NCBI GenBank assembly: GCA_009823505.1
Contig: VZQC01010550.1
Location: forward strand, 2,416,553 to 2,480,552
DNA from: Rhizomys pruinosus
Lineage: Eukaryota; Chordata; Mammalia; Rodentia; Spalacidae
Direction of reading: 5' to 3'
DNA: 64,000 nt
Part shown: one piece after another, positions 11,540 through 22,704 of the stretch
How the letters are laid out: each line of letters begins with the position of its first letter
How positions within the stretch are numbered: position 1 is the stretch's first letter
Program-made: the position numbers and the translations under genes
The notes under the pieces: generated by a model
Seen by the model: only the letters and a program-made list of their open reading frames with translations
The model's database searches: none
What the model was told of the DNA's origin: nothing

Positions 11540-11918
11540 AAAATTTGTTTTAAAATTTTATTTATTTTTGTATGCGTATGAATGTAGTGTCTGCATGTAG
11601 GTCTGTGCACCTGTGTTGTGTGGTGCCGCAGAGGTCAGTCAGAAGAGGGTCTCGGATTCCCCTGGAACTGGAGTTCTCCTGGAATAGGGGGCTGGAGAGA
11701 TAGCCTAGCGGTTAAGAGCACCGACGCTCTTGCAGAGGACCCGGGTTCGATCCCCAGCACCCACATGGCGGCTAAGAACCGTCTGTAACTCCAATTCCAG
11801 GAGAACTCCAGTTCCAGGGGAATCCGAGACCCTCTTCTGACTGACCTCCGCGGCATTGCACAACATGAGTGCACAGACCTGCATGCAGACAGTACATTCA
11901 TACACATACAAAAATAAG

Positions 11919-11949
<31 letters not shown>

Positions 11950-11952
11950 AGT
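11540..11952. repeat. Inverted (head-abutting) pair of B2 SINEs
   Basis: An antisense partial B2 (11540-11685) directly abuts a complete sense B2 (11686-11952, with an AAAT tail). The outer parts are complementary over roughly 110-120 bp. Both arms have a private 4-bp insertion (gtcagtcagaag and cttctgactgac). This suggests one arm was copied from the other. Confidence 0.85.
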
Positions 11953-11959
11953 GAATAGC

Positions 11960-12240
11960 ATTCCATTGTGCATCACATTTTATTCATCCATTCTTCTTTC
12001 TAATGTTAAATTCTTACACATGCACAACATGGATATTTGAGTTGCTTATGTGTTGTAGCTGTTGTGAATCATTCTGCTATGAGTAGGGATTAACACAGAC
12101 TTCTTCAAGACCCTCCTTTCATGCCTTTGGGCTGTGTGCCAAAAGTGGAATTTCTGTATCATATGATAATTTTATATTTAATTTTCTGAAGAATCCCTGT
12201 ATTGTTGTCTTTGTCTTAAAGTCACATGATGAATATACTC
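11960..12240 (-). repeat. Old L1 fragment, antisense
   Basis: The order of motifs (tttattcatccattc, gagttgcttatgtgttgtagc, gccaaaagtggaatttct) follows L1 ORF2 3' ends in antisense, strongly diverged. Confidence 0.5.
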
Positions 12241-12379
12241 AGTAGGTCTTTTTAATTAGATTAGCAACTGGGGAGGCAGTGGTCATATGCTTTATTCCTA
12301 ATGTCACAGGTATTCCACAACTACTCAAGACATACCTTTACTCTTCTTCTCCTCCTTTTTTTTTTTTTTCTAGTTATTT

Positions 12380-12983
12380 TAAGGATGTAATTATGTGTAT
12401 GTGTGTGGATATGTGCAGGTGCCAGAGGAGGCCAGAAGAGAGCATCCCCTAGAGTTTGAATTAAAACTGTGGTCATGAGCCAAACTTGGGTTCTCTGCAA
12501 GGGTGGTATGTGCTTTTAACCACTGAGCATCTCTCTAGCCCCAAGACATATCATGTTTGTTTGTTTGTATGTTTTTTAAACAGTTTTTTTTTAATTTTTA
12601 ATTTTTATTTATTTCTGTATGTGCATGAATGTACTGTATGCGTGTAGGTTTGTGCACCCGTGTCATGCAATGCTGCGGAGGTCAGAAGAGGGTGTTGGAT
12701 TCCCCTGGAACTGGAGTTCTCCTGGAATTGGAGTTTCAGACGGTTCTCGGCCGCCATGTGGACGCTAGGGATCGAACCAGGGTCTCTGTAAGAGCGGTCG
12801 GTGCTCTTAACCGCTAGGCCATCCCTCCAGCCCCTGTTTGTTTGTTTTTAAACATGGTCCCTCTAAGTAACCCTGCTGTCCTGAACTCAGTATATATAGC
12901 AGGCTGGCCTCAAACTCACAGAGATACACCTGCTTTTGCCTACTGAGTGCTGGAGCTAAAGGTGTACACCACCCTGCTTGGCA
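12380..12983 (-). repeat. Old B2, young B2 and diverged B1, antisense
   Basis: Diverged B2 12380-12542; young B2 with 17-bp duplication 12565-12833; diverged B1 12838-12983. A GTTT-type motif flanks the young B2 on both sides. Confidence 0.8.
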
Positions 12984-13167
12984 ACAGATACTTCTTACAC
13001 ACCTGTGACATGCTGAGTTCCACCTCAAAGGCAAGGTCACAGGCTAAATATAACATGGTCCCTGACATCTAGAAATTCAGGAAGATGGGGAAGTATAGAT
13101 TTTGAAGTAAAGTATCACAGTGGAGTGAAGTGCTGTGGTGGAATTCTTCTCAAAGTATACTCTTTTA

Positions 13168-13406
13168 TTTTTTTTTTAATTTATTTCTGTATGTGTATGA
13201 ATGTACTGTCTGCATGCAGGTTTGCGCACCCGTGTCGTGCAATGCCGCCGAGGTCAGAAGAGGGTGTCGAATTCCCCTGGAACTGGAGTTCTCCTGGAAT
13301 TGGAGTTTCGGAAGGTTCTTGGCCGCCATGTGGGTGCTGGGGATCGAACCTGAGTCCTCTGCAAGGGCGGTTGGTGCTCTTAACCGCTAGGCCATCTCTC
13401 CAGCCC
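13168..13406 (-). repeat. Young B2 SINE with target-site duplication
   Basis: Antisense, with the 17-bp duplication. ctcaaagtatactctt occurs on both sides (around 13149-13164 and 13407-13422). Confidence 0.9.
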
Positions 13407-13556
13407 TCAAAGTATACTCTTAACACCAAATCAGAAGCTGCTGGGGCCTGGAAATTTTTACACCTTGAGAAGCTAGAATCCAAGTTTTGTCGGTAGTCAT
13501 ATTCTCTCTTAGATATGAAGCATAGGGAGCCCTGATATCTTAAAAGGTTTCACTTA

Positions 13557-13815
13557 TGGGGCTGGAGAGATAGCCTAGCGGTTAAGAACACCGACTGCTC
13601 TTGCAGAGGACACCGACTGCTCTTGCAGAGGACCCGGGTTCGATCCCCAGCATCCACATGGTGGCTGAGAACCGTCTGTAACTCCAATTCCAGGAGAACT
13701 CCAGTTCCAGGGAAATCCGAGACCCTCTTCTGACCTCCGCGACATTGCGTGACACGGGCGCACAAACCTACATGCAGACAGTACATTCATACACATACAA
13801 AAAAAAAAAAAAAAA
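13557..13815 (+). repeat. Young B2 SINE with a second internal duplication
   Basis: Sense B2. Besides the 17-bp duplication, the segment accgactgctcttgcagagg is repeated in tandem near 13591-13633. aaaggtttcactt flanks both ends. Confidence 0.9.
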
Positions 13816-14092
13816 GGTTTCACTTGTCTAGAAAAGCCTCTTCCTTTGTTGGTGGAAGAGTACCTAATTTGTCCCTATCCTCTCCATTACCAGGAAGCAA
13901 GGAAACCTGGGAGGAGAAAGCACTTACCTTCCCCTCATATTAACCTGAACAAAGTTTCTTCTGTTTTATAAAAACTATATTTTTGGTGCATATTTTATTA
14001 GGCTGGGTAACAACTCAGTTTTCTTTGATAAATAAAATATATGTGCAAAATCAAGTAGTAAAGTACTATTCAGCCTTTAAAAAGAAATAAAT

Positions 14093-14330
14093 TCTAGGTC
14101 AGGCATAATGGCACAAGCCTTTAATCCCAAGAGTTGGGATGCAGGGCTGAGAGATGGCTCAGTGGTTCTTCCAGAGAACCTGGGTTCAATTCCCAGCGCC
14201 CACACAATGGCTAACAACCGTCTGTAATTCCAGTTCCGGGGATCCAACACCCTTTTCTGGCCTCTACAGGACATTACACATATGTGGTGCACTTACATAC
14301 ATGCAGGCAAAACCCTATGACATCAAATAA
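14093..14330 (+). repeat. B1 head fragment followed by older B2
   Basis: A 50-bp B1 5' piece is cut off by a sense B2 that lacks the 17-bp duplication. Confidence 0.7.
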
Positions 14331-14339
14331 AAATGGTAA

Positions 14340-15640
14340 GAAATTTGTAAATTTTTATTGAATTTTTGTGTTTCATACAGCACATATTTATCAACTTGAT
14401 ATTCCCTTTCCCACTGGAACTCTTCCATAGCTCCCTTTCCCCCACTGGAATTTATACATTCTCTCATTTGTATTAGAGCCTATCATGTCACATTAGAGTC
14501 CCTCAATACAAGTTAATCCATTGGAGTCTAGTCAACCTATCTAGATCAGCTCTTCCTCACCCAGAAGTAATCAGCTGCCAGTAGTTCTTCTGCCCAGATT
14601 GGGACCTTGCTGCCCATTTCCACAGTTCTATGCTGGGTTTTATCTGATTGAGTTTGCATGAATCTTGGGCATGCTGACATCACTGCTGTAGGTTCATATG
14701 AACAGGGCCCCCAGAGCTTGATGCTTCTGTTTCCATATGGTCATGTACCTCCTCCCTGGCTCTTACAATCTTTCTGCCCCCTCTTCTGCAATGGTCCTTG
14801 AACCCTAGGTGCATGGAGTTTAATATAGAAGCCCTATCCAAGGACCCACACTCTGTATACTCCTATTCTCCACATTTTGGCCTTTTGTGTTTCTGGCCCT
14901 CTGTTATATGAGTAACCTTCATTGATGAGAATCGAGACATGCATTAGTGTTCTCTTTACTCCTTGTTCTACATTACATGAACCTTAGGTGTAGAGGTTGC
15001 ATCATCGACATGTCACTCAGGCCTAGGCAATTCACAGTGTATGACCAGTTGTGGGACTCTATAATAATCTCTATCTGTTGCAAAAGAAGCTTCTTTGATG
15101 GTGGTAACTGGGATCCATATTTTGCACATAGTAAGAAATTACATTTGTCTAGGGATATGACAGTCTTGGGGTTTTCTCTAAAATCTATGGCCTCTCCAGT
15201 CATGTGTCTGGCTATATTTATAGTTGTCACACATGAGTTTCCTCCCTCTGAGTGGGCATTAAGTCCTATTAGGTAGCTGTTGATTACTTCCAAGATAAAA
15301 GTGCCACTATTGCACCAATGTCATTTGCTGTGCCAGTCATTGATGTGGTTATTCGGCCTTCAAGCTGGGGTTGGACCATTGGTTGGCATTCTCCCTTAAC
15401 AACTTGTGTTGTGCTCTTCAAAGCTGTGCGAGCTAGCCTTCCATGGGAGGTGAGTTCCAGGTTAGTTCCAGCTCCATGGCTCCAGATCTGGTCTCTGAAA
15501 TATGACCTGTCTTTAGCAGTAGGGTCTTTTGGGAGGCAGTCAAGGGCTATGGTAATAGCCAGTGTGGTTTTAAGAGTCTCTTGGACTACCCTGGCCAGCA
15601 ACTCAAAGGAAGGTTTCTCCTGTTAGGCATTGTTTCTTAC
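14340..15640 (-). mobile_element. Lx-like rodent L1 3' region, antisense (probable)
   Basis: A 1.3-kb block with phrases such as cttacaatctttctgccccc and gtgccactattgcaccaatg. I know these from antisense 3' regions of old rodent (Lx-type) L1 elements. Two overlapping 100-codon ORFs on opposite strands here look incidental. Assignment is by memory, without a library search. Confidence 0.5.
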
Positions 15641-15698
15641 TATGTAGCCTTTAGATATCTGGACTCGTGTGTGTAATTTGTCAGTACACTTTCAGCAT

Positions 15699-16018
15699 TT
15701 TTTTTTTTTTTTTTTTGAGACAGGGTCTCACTGTACCACCAGCTGTCCTGGAACTCTATATGTAGACCAGACTGGGCTTGAGCTCACAGAGATCCTCCTG
15801 CCTCTGCCTCCTGGGTGCTCAGGTTAAAGGCATGTGACACCACGCCCAGCAAGAGCCCTTATCTTTTTTTTCTTTTTTTTTTTTGAGACAGGGTCTCCCT
15901 GCAGCCCCAGCTGTCCTAGAACTCTCTATGTAGATCAGGCTGGCCTTGAACTCACAGAGATCACCTGCCTCTGCCTCCCAAGTGCTGGGATTAAAGGCAT
16001 GCACTGCCAGGCCTAGCT
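15699..16018 (-). repeat. Two antisense B1 SINEs, the second with target-site duplication
   Basis: B1 15699-15850 and B1 15866-16018. aagagcccttatctt flanks the second copy (15851-15865 and 16019-16033). Confidence 0.9.
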
Positions 16019-16284
16019 AAGAGCCCTTATCTTAAAAAAAAAAAAAAAATGAGAGGGGGGTGGGTAAATTCTGATACTTGGGCAACATGAACAGTTCCTG
16101 AACATTTGCTAAATTTCTCAGAAGGAGAAATCCTATATGTGGTTCGTCTTATATAAGAGACCTAGAATAGTCAAAATTATAGACACAGAAAGTAGATGGT
16201 GATTGTTCTAAGGAAAAAAAGCAGTCTAACTCCCTCAAACCTCTAGTGTCTAAAAAAACAAAAAAGTACACCGAACTTTTGGTT

Positions 16285-16600
16285 CCGGGGAGATGACTCA
16301 GTCAGAAGAGTGTTTATAAAATAAGCTAAATAAATAAATAATAAGCATGAGGACCTGAGTTGGAGTCCCAGGTTCCATGGAACAAGCTTTGTTTGCTTAT
16401 GTGCCTAGTAGCAAAAACAGGAGAATCCTGGGGGCTTTTTGGCTATCCTTCTAGAAGAATTTGCAGAGTCAGGGTTCATTGAGAGGCTCTGACTCACAAA
16501 AGATAGAATGATAAAGACACCTGATGCCGACTTCTATTCTCCATATGCATGCACACACATGACCACATATAACACAAAGACCACTTTTAGGTTGACTCCA
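16285..16600 (+). repeat. Diverged B4-type composite SINE
   Basis: tRNA-like head (ggagatgactcagtcagaag, gcatgaggacctgagttgga) and a tail rich in atgcatgcacacacat. An AAAT run is inserted at about 16325. Confidence 0.45.
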
Positions 16601-16646
16601 AAGAACAAAAATTATAGAAGATCTTGAGGGTATTAAATGTGAAAGG

Positions 16647-16856
16647 CTTAATGAAAGCTTCAAGGCCATTCCCCAGTGTGTCTTCATGAAAGCTTCAAGG
16701 CCATTCCCCAGTGTGTCTTCATGAAAGCTTCGAGGCCATTCCCCAGTGTGTCATCTTGAAAGCTTCAAGGCCATTCCCCAGTGTGTCATCTTGAAAGCTT
16801 CAAGGCCATTCCCCAGTGTGTCATCATGAAAGCTTCAAGGCCATTCCCCAGTGTGT
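16647..16856. repeat. 35-bp minisatellite, six units
   Basis: Six head-to-tail 35-bp units start at 16647, 16682, 16717, 16752, 16787 and 16822. Core: gaaagcttcaaggccattcc followed by ccagtgtgt. Variation is limited to the first bases of each unit (cttaat, cttcat, catctt, catcat) and one a/g change in unit 3. Confidence 0.97.
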
Positions 16857-16987
16857 CAGATTCTTGGGATGATCTAGTATTCAATGAATTACATAGTAGT
16901 ATCTCACCAGTGGTCTATGGGACACATACAGCCAAGGATGCTGGGAATGTGCTCAACACAGAATCGTAAACTTACTTAAATATTATG

Positions 16988-17070
16988 CAGGGGCCTGGAA
17001 CTATGTAGACCAGGCTGGTCTTGAACACACAGATTCGCTTGCCTCTGCATCCCAAGTGCTGGGATTAAAT
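16988..17070 (-). repeat. B1 fragment, antisense
   Basis: Central B1 part only (ggaactatgtagaccaggct to gtgctgggattaaa). Confidence 0.75.
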
Positions 17071-17262
17071 TTTTTTTTTTAAGCTCAATTGTGTGGTTCT
17101 CAAAAGAGAAAAACATTATTTTTGCTTCAAATGTATTAATATGTTCTATTGCTGTGTCATGAAGATGCTCAGTTTTCTAGATGAAGAACAAATTGTCAGT
17201 GTCCCTCTTCTCATTAACTAGATACTTTTACTCATTGACCATATGATGTTTTTGTCTTCCAG

Positions 17263-17331
17263 CAATATCCAGATTATTATGCAATAATTAAGGAGCCAAT
17301 AGATCTCAAGACCATTGCTCAGAGGATACAG
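17263..17331 (+). CDS. PBRM1: PBRM1 exon: ZA loop of bromodomain 2
   Basis: 69 nt, 23 codons, phase 0 at both ends; acceptor tttttgtcttccag, donor gtatgaag. Human residues ~216-238. It contains the bromodomain ZA-loop signature QYPDYYAIIKEPIDLKTI, including the PDYY motif whose tyrosine contacts bound acetyl-lysine through water. It is identical in sequence to what I recall for human. It is separated from the previous exon by a 9.9-kb intron that holds an L1 fragment and many SINEs. Confidence 0.97.
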
Positions 17332-17375
17332 GTATGAAGGTGACCATCTATAATCATGTGATTTGGGGCAGATTG

Positions 17376-17625
17376 GCCTTTTTTTTTAATTTTTTTAATT
17401 AATTTTATTTATGTATGTGTATGAATGTACTGTCTGCATGCAAGTTTGTGCACCTGTGTCATGCAATGCTGCGGAGGTCAGAAGAGGGTGTCGGATTCCC
17501 CTGGAACTGGAGTTCTCCTGGAATTGGAGTTTCAGTCGGTTCTCAGCCACCATGTGGGTGCTGGGAAACCCAGGTCCTCTGCAAGAGCGGTCGGCGCTCT
17601 TAACCACTAGGCCATCTCTCCAGCC
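17376..17625 (-). repeat. Young B2 SINE, antisense
   Basis: Has the 17-bp duplication. It begins about 45 bp after the donor of the exon at 17263-17331. Confidence 0.9.
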
Positions 17626-17796
17626 TGGCCTATGTGTTTTCTTAGGGGCTTTTAGAAAGTTGCAAAGCAGAAATTTCTTTTAAGTGCTTATTGTTATTGT
17701 AGCTTACAGGTATATCTTAGGACTAGAGTATAGCCTAGGTTTGAGGTCCTGGGTTTAGTCCTTTGCAAATAAATAAATAAGTAATTGAATAAATAA

Positions 17797-17951
17797 AGCC
17801 GGGCATGGTGGCGCACGCCTTTAATCCTAGCACTTGGGAGGCAGAGGCAGGCGCTTCTCTGTGAGTTCAAGGCCAGCCTGGTCTACAGAGTGAGTTCCAG
17901 GACAACCAGAGCTACAGGGAGACCCTATCTCAAAAAGACAAAAAAAAAAAA
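17797..17951 (+). repeat. B1 SINE, sense
   Basis: gccgggcatggtggcgcacg to ctatctcaaaaagac plus A-run, preceded by an AAAT-type stretch. Confidence 0.9.
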
Positions 17952-18245
17952 GTAAATAAAGACTTGTTATAGACATTTCTGATTGTGAAACATACACTGA
18001 CAATAAAACTTTGTTGTTTATCCAAGTAACTTTACTATATCTTAGACTAAAAGACATCTGCAGTAGATATCAGAATATAAGATCAATGAAAGTAGCTGTT
18101 GTCCCTCCATCCCACACTCCTTAACAGTAACAGCTGCAACTTTCAAGAGATGTGCTACATACCTGGTATTGTCATAAGTGCTTTGTATTACTTACCTAAG
18201 TTATTTTTACAACTCCATGTAGATAGATACTGTTGTTATTCGCCC

Positions 18246-18410
18246 CCCACACCCCCTTTTTTTTGTCTTTTTGAGACAGGGTCTCCCTTTAGGAACTCAC
18301 TATGTAGATCAGGTGAACTCACAGAGATCCACCTGGCTCTGCCTCCTCAGTGCTGGGATTAAAGGCGTGCGCCACAGGGAGACCCTGTCTCAAAAAGAAC
18401 AACAACAACA
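18246..18410 (-). repeat. B1 with snap-back tail (23-bp perfect inverted repeat)
   Basis: A shortened antisense B1 ends not in its usual head but in a sense B1 tail. Arms at about 18265-18287 and 18376-18398 are perfectly complementary. Confidence 0.85.
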
Positions 18411-19200
18411 AAAAAATGATAAGGATGTACAGCTTGATGTTCAGAGATTAAGGAACACTGATAAAGATCAAAACTACCAAAGTCTCCTGCCCCCAGAAAT
18501 CTAGTTTTTAGAGTAGAATTCATATTCTTTTCCTGCCCTCTATTGAGTGTAGTGTTATCACTTACAAGGTCATTGAAGTTGGGGTAATGTATGTAAATCA
18601 TCTCACATAGCCCCATTCACTGTGTTGCTCATCCTTCTGAGGAGTTTGTTGCTCTCAGAAGTTAAAACAAAAAGAACCACTTGTTACATGGCCTCATTGA
18701 GCAGTGAGATGAAGCAAAGTGGTTTGTCATGAGAGAAGCTGTCTTAGCCTTCAATTCTAAGAGAATGTTGGTGTAACAATATAATTACTAGTTCTGCAGA
18801 GGGATTTTTGCAGAATGTTAACTGTAGGTTGCCTAGTGTATTATCTGCTTATAAGACAATTCAATAACTGCTACAGTGTATGTTTAAGTTTCCAGAATCC
18901 CTGGGGTTTGCAACATCTATCTGGGGAATAATTTTCTCTCTACTGAAAATAAGTCAGATTTTAAGAACTTCTCTAGTCTTTTCTCTCTAACCTCTCATCT
19001 TGTCCTTTCTTTTGCCATCGTCCTAATCAATATTGTTAACTTCTCCCCAAATTATTGGAATAATCTTTCCCTCCTCTCTGAGCTCTCAAGTCCTTGCTTA
19101 CTTCCTGATCTTGGCTGCTTCCTGTCAGTTGGCTAGAGGCTTAAGTCTCTTGTTTGCTCTAAGAGGTTGTTACTTTTTGTATTAGTTTAAAAAAAAAAAA
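18411..19200. other. Unique intron
   Basis: No gene or SINE recognised. Confidence 0.45.
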
Positions 19201-19204
19201 ATCA

Positions 19205-19430
19205 GGGGCTGGAGAGATGGCCTAGCGGTTAAGAGCGCCGACCGCTCTTACAGAGGACCCGGGTTCGATCCCCAGCACCCACATGGCGGCCAAGAGCCGT
19301 CTGAAACTCCAATTCCAGGAGAACTCCCAGGGGAATCCGAGACCCTCTTCTGACTTCGGCGGCGGTGCACAGACCTGCATGCAGACAGTACATTGATACG
19401 CATACAGAAATAAATAAAATTTAAAAAGAA
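19205..19430 (+). repeat. B2 SINE, sense, with small internal deletions
   Basis: Full tRNA-like head and acagtacattgatacg tail; short deletions in the body. Confidence 0.88.
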
Positions 19431-19439
19431 ATCACTGAA

Positions 19440-19625
19440 TGCTGGGCCTTTAATCCTATCATCATGGAATGGCATATGCCTTTAATCCTAGCACTCGGGA
19501 GGCAGAGGCAGTCGGATCTTTGTGAGTTCAAGGCCAGCCTGGTCTACAGAATGAGTTCCAAGACAGCTGGGGCTACAGGGAGACCCTGTCTCAGAATCAC
19601 CAAAATAAATAAATAAATAAAAAAA

Positions 19626-19664
<39 letters not shown>

Positions 19665-19822
19665 AAATCAACTTGCCGGGGTGTGTGATGGCGCACTCCT
19701 TTAATCCCAGCACTGGAAAGGCAGAGGCAGGCGGATCTCTGTGAGCTTAAGGCGAGCCTGATATACAGAGCGAGTTCCAGGCCAGCTGAGGCTACAGGGA
19801 GACCCTGTCTCAAAAAAAAAAA
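19440..19822 (+). repeat. Two sense B1 SINEs separated by an AAAT microsatellite
   Basis: B1 about 19440-19600, AAAT run 19603-19666 (the expanded tail of the first B1), B1 19675-19822. Confidence 0.88.
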
Positions 19823-20934
19823 ATTAAGTAGCTTAAACAGAAAAGTAATTTATGGGAACAGTGATGAATGGCTTATGGCATTGTTGGAATGGAAAACTAG
19901 GAAAATACCCTCTCGAAAATAAGCAGAATTCAGAGTTGTCATGGAACAACTGAGGTTATGCACAACCTGTTTGTGGTACCTTGCTGCTGCCACCCACCAT
20001 CATTCTTTACTAGGCACACTGATTACTTGCTGGCTTACTGGCTTGCTGCTGGACTTCTTCACAGAAGTCAGGAATGAATTCCTGTAATTTTTTATTGTTG
20101 CCTTAGTCACTTAAGACCTAAGTGTGAATTAGCTGACCCATGATTATTTCCCTTTGTCCTCCTGCTAAGCTGTTGGCACAGGAACTATCTGCCAGTGTTC
20201 ACCCTTATTTCCCTACCTACCACCTGCTGAGATTCCTTCCAAATAAGATGAATATTCAGATGTAGAGTCCCTCACATGGAAAATAACCAGCTCTTCTTTA
20301 CCTGGCTGTCTCAGTTTTGTCTCATTTTGCATTTCTCTGCCTGTACTATAGTTCTACTTTTCCTAACCCTCCACTGTACTTTAATTGGTTTCTCTACTCT
20401 TTAGATCTTGTCCTATACTAACCATTAGTTATTTGTGCTTTTTATTTGGTGCTTCTTCCTTTCCTCTGTAAATTAGAGGCAGCTATATATGAGTAGCCCT
20501 GTGTTAATTTGCACTAAGTTTTAAGGTGCGATATCTCTGGCACATAGAAGAACTGATTTTTTATAACTGGATAAGTAGAGGAAGTTTACTTTACACTTTA
20601 CTTACATCAAGTCTACTTTTATATAATTAATATTCATGTAGCACCTATTGTTTGGCACATAGTAAGCACTATTTTTTCTTGTTTGATTTTTCAAAAAATT
20701 GTAAGTTATTTTTGTGCAAATAATGTAGATTCTGGTTATCTTTCATGAAATGTCCTTGTAACTGGTACTATTAATAATTTATAAAACAGAAAATAACTTT
20801 ACAAGTTGTCCATGTGTGCTTTTCCAGTGATGTTGTCTTAGACTATTATTAATGACTTAAAAATATATATGGTTCACTTTTTAAGGTTATATTAACTCTG
20901 ATTAAGAGAAATTGCTATATCTTGTTTACTGTAG
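19823..20934. other. Unique intron upstream of BD2 pocket exon
   Basis: 1.1 kb without a recognised repeat or gene. It becomes AT-rich toward the exon at 20935. Confidence 0.45.
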
Positions 20935-21033
20935 AATGGAAGCTACAAAAGTATTCATGCAATGGCCAAAGATATAGATCTCCTAGCAAAAAATGCCAAA
21001 ACATATAATGAACCTGGTTCTCAAGTATTCAAG
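20935..21033 (+). CDS. PBRM1: PBRM1 exon: acetyl-lysine pocket of bromodomain 2
   Basis: 99 nt, 33 codons, phase 0 at both ends; acceptor cttgtttactgtag, donor gttagttt. Human residues ~239-271. The peptide NGSYKSIHAMAKDIDLLAKN followed by AKTYNEPGSQVFK is the alpha-B helix and BC loop of BD2. The asparagine of TYNEP is N263, which hydrogen-bonds acetyl-lysine; it is intact. Sequence is identical to the remembered human protein. A poly-T and GTT run directly follows the donor. Confidence 0.97.
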
Positions 21034-21087
21034 GTTAGTTTTTTTTGTTGTTGTTGCTATGTTCATTGATGATAGTAGATATATTAA

Positions 21088-21243
21088 CATGGTCTTTTTT
21101 TTTTTCCTTCGAGACAGGGTCCCTCTGTAGCCCCAGCTGTCCTGGAACTCATTATGTAGACCAGGCTGGCTTTGAACTCAGAGATCCGCCTGCTTCTGCC
21201 TCTCGAGTGCTGGGGTTAAAGGCGTGCATCACCATGCCTAGCT
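21088..21243 (-). repeat. B1 SINE, antisense
   Basis: Intact copy starting 55 bp after the donor of the exon at 20935-21033. Confidence 0.9.
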
Positions 21244-21269
21244 ATGGTCAATATTTTTATGCAATAACT

Positions 21270-21721
21270 TAATAGAGTTGTAAATCACATAACCATCAAT
21301 TTCACCCATTTAAAATATACAACATGATGATTTTTAGTATATTCCAAATCGTATAATCAGCAGTCACGCTCCATTTCCCTATAACTTACCCAGCCATGAC
21401 AACCACCACCTACCTTTAAGTCTTTGTACATTTACCCATTCTGGAAGTTTCATATCAGTGGAATCATACAGCACTGTGGTATGGATTTCTTTGTGACTGG
21501 ATTCCTTCATTTAGCATGATGGTTTTGTTTTTCGTTTTTTTTTTTTTGTCTTTTTCCAGACAGGGTCTTCCTGCGGTCCCAGCTGTCCTGGAACTCTCTC
21601 TGTAGACCAGGCTGGCCTTGAACTCACAAAGATCCACCTACCTCTGCCTCCCAAGTGCTAGGATTAAAGGCGTGCACCACCACGCCCAGCCTAGCATGAT
21701 GTCTGTCTGTCTGTCTGTCTG

Positions 21722-21793
<72 letters not shown>

Positions 21794-21799
21794 TTTCTT

Positions 21800-21843
<44 letters not shown>

Positions 21844-21901
21844 TCAGAAACTTTCTTTCTTTCTCCTTTCCTTTCCTTTCCATCTATCTATTTATTTCTA
21901 T

Positions 21902-21940
<39 letters not shown>

Positions 21941-22695
21941 TGTGTATGAATGTACTGTCTGCATGTAGGTTTGTGCACCCGTGTCGTGCAATGCCGCGGA
22001 GGTCAGAAGAGGGTGTCTTATTCCCCTGGAACTGGAGTTCTCCTGGAATTGGAGTTATGGACGGTTCTCAGCCACCATGTGGGTGCTGGGGATCAAACCC
22101 GGGTCCTCTGCAAGATTAGTCAGTGCTCTTAACTGCTAGGCCATCTCTCCAGCCCTGTTTTTTAAGGTTCATGTATGCTGTAGTGTGTGTCAATTCTTCA
22201 TTCTTTTTATTTCTGATATTCTATCTTGTTGATGACACCATGTTTTATTTAACCATTGGATGCTAAACATTTGAGTTGTTGCCATTTTTTTTACCATTAT
22301 GAACATACTGCTACAAACATTCATATATGTTAGTTTTTATATGGACAGACATTTGTATTTCATTTGGGTACATACCCAGGAATGGCATTGCTTGGACATA
22401 TGTTAACTATACATTTATCTGAAGAATGGGCAAACTGTTTTCCAGAATAGCTATACCATTTGACATTCCTACCACATCTACAAATGCTGCAGTTTTGCTA
22501 CATTCTTACCAACACTTGCTTTCCATTTTTGTTTTTATTAAACCATGCTAGTAATTGTCAAGTAGTGTGTTACTATGGGTTTGTTTTGCCTGTCTCTAAT
22601 ATAATTAATGATGCTGTATACTTTCTTTGTTACACAGTGACCATTTGCATGTGTATATTATCTTCTTGGAAGAAATGTCTATTCTGATTCTTTAC
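21270..22695 (-). repeat. Old antisense L1 fragment broken by B1, microsatellites and B2
   Basis: Old L1 3' sequence at 21270-21520 continues at 22158-22695 (catttgggtacatacccagg, accaacacttgctttcc). Between them are B1 (21532-21690, with tagcatgatg repeated on both sides), TCTG/TTTC/CTCT microsatellites (21700-21880), a TTTA run (21888-21940) and a young B2 (21941-22157). Confidence 0.75.
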
Positions 22696-22704
22696 CCCCC
22701 CCCN

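Noticed and set aside
14947..15601. Overlapping ORFs of 100-109 codons on both strands
   Set aside because: They fall in a block resembling an Lx-type L1 3' region and do not match a protein family I know.
16647..16856. CRISPR-like array
   Set aside because: The units are direct tandem repeats without unique spacers, in a mammalian intron: a minisatellite.
21618..21968. 116-codon Ser/Phe/Leu-rich ORF
   Set aside because: It reads through a B1 tail and TTTC/TTTA microsatellites; low-complexity translation only.
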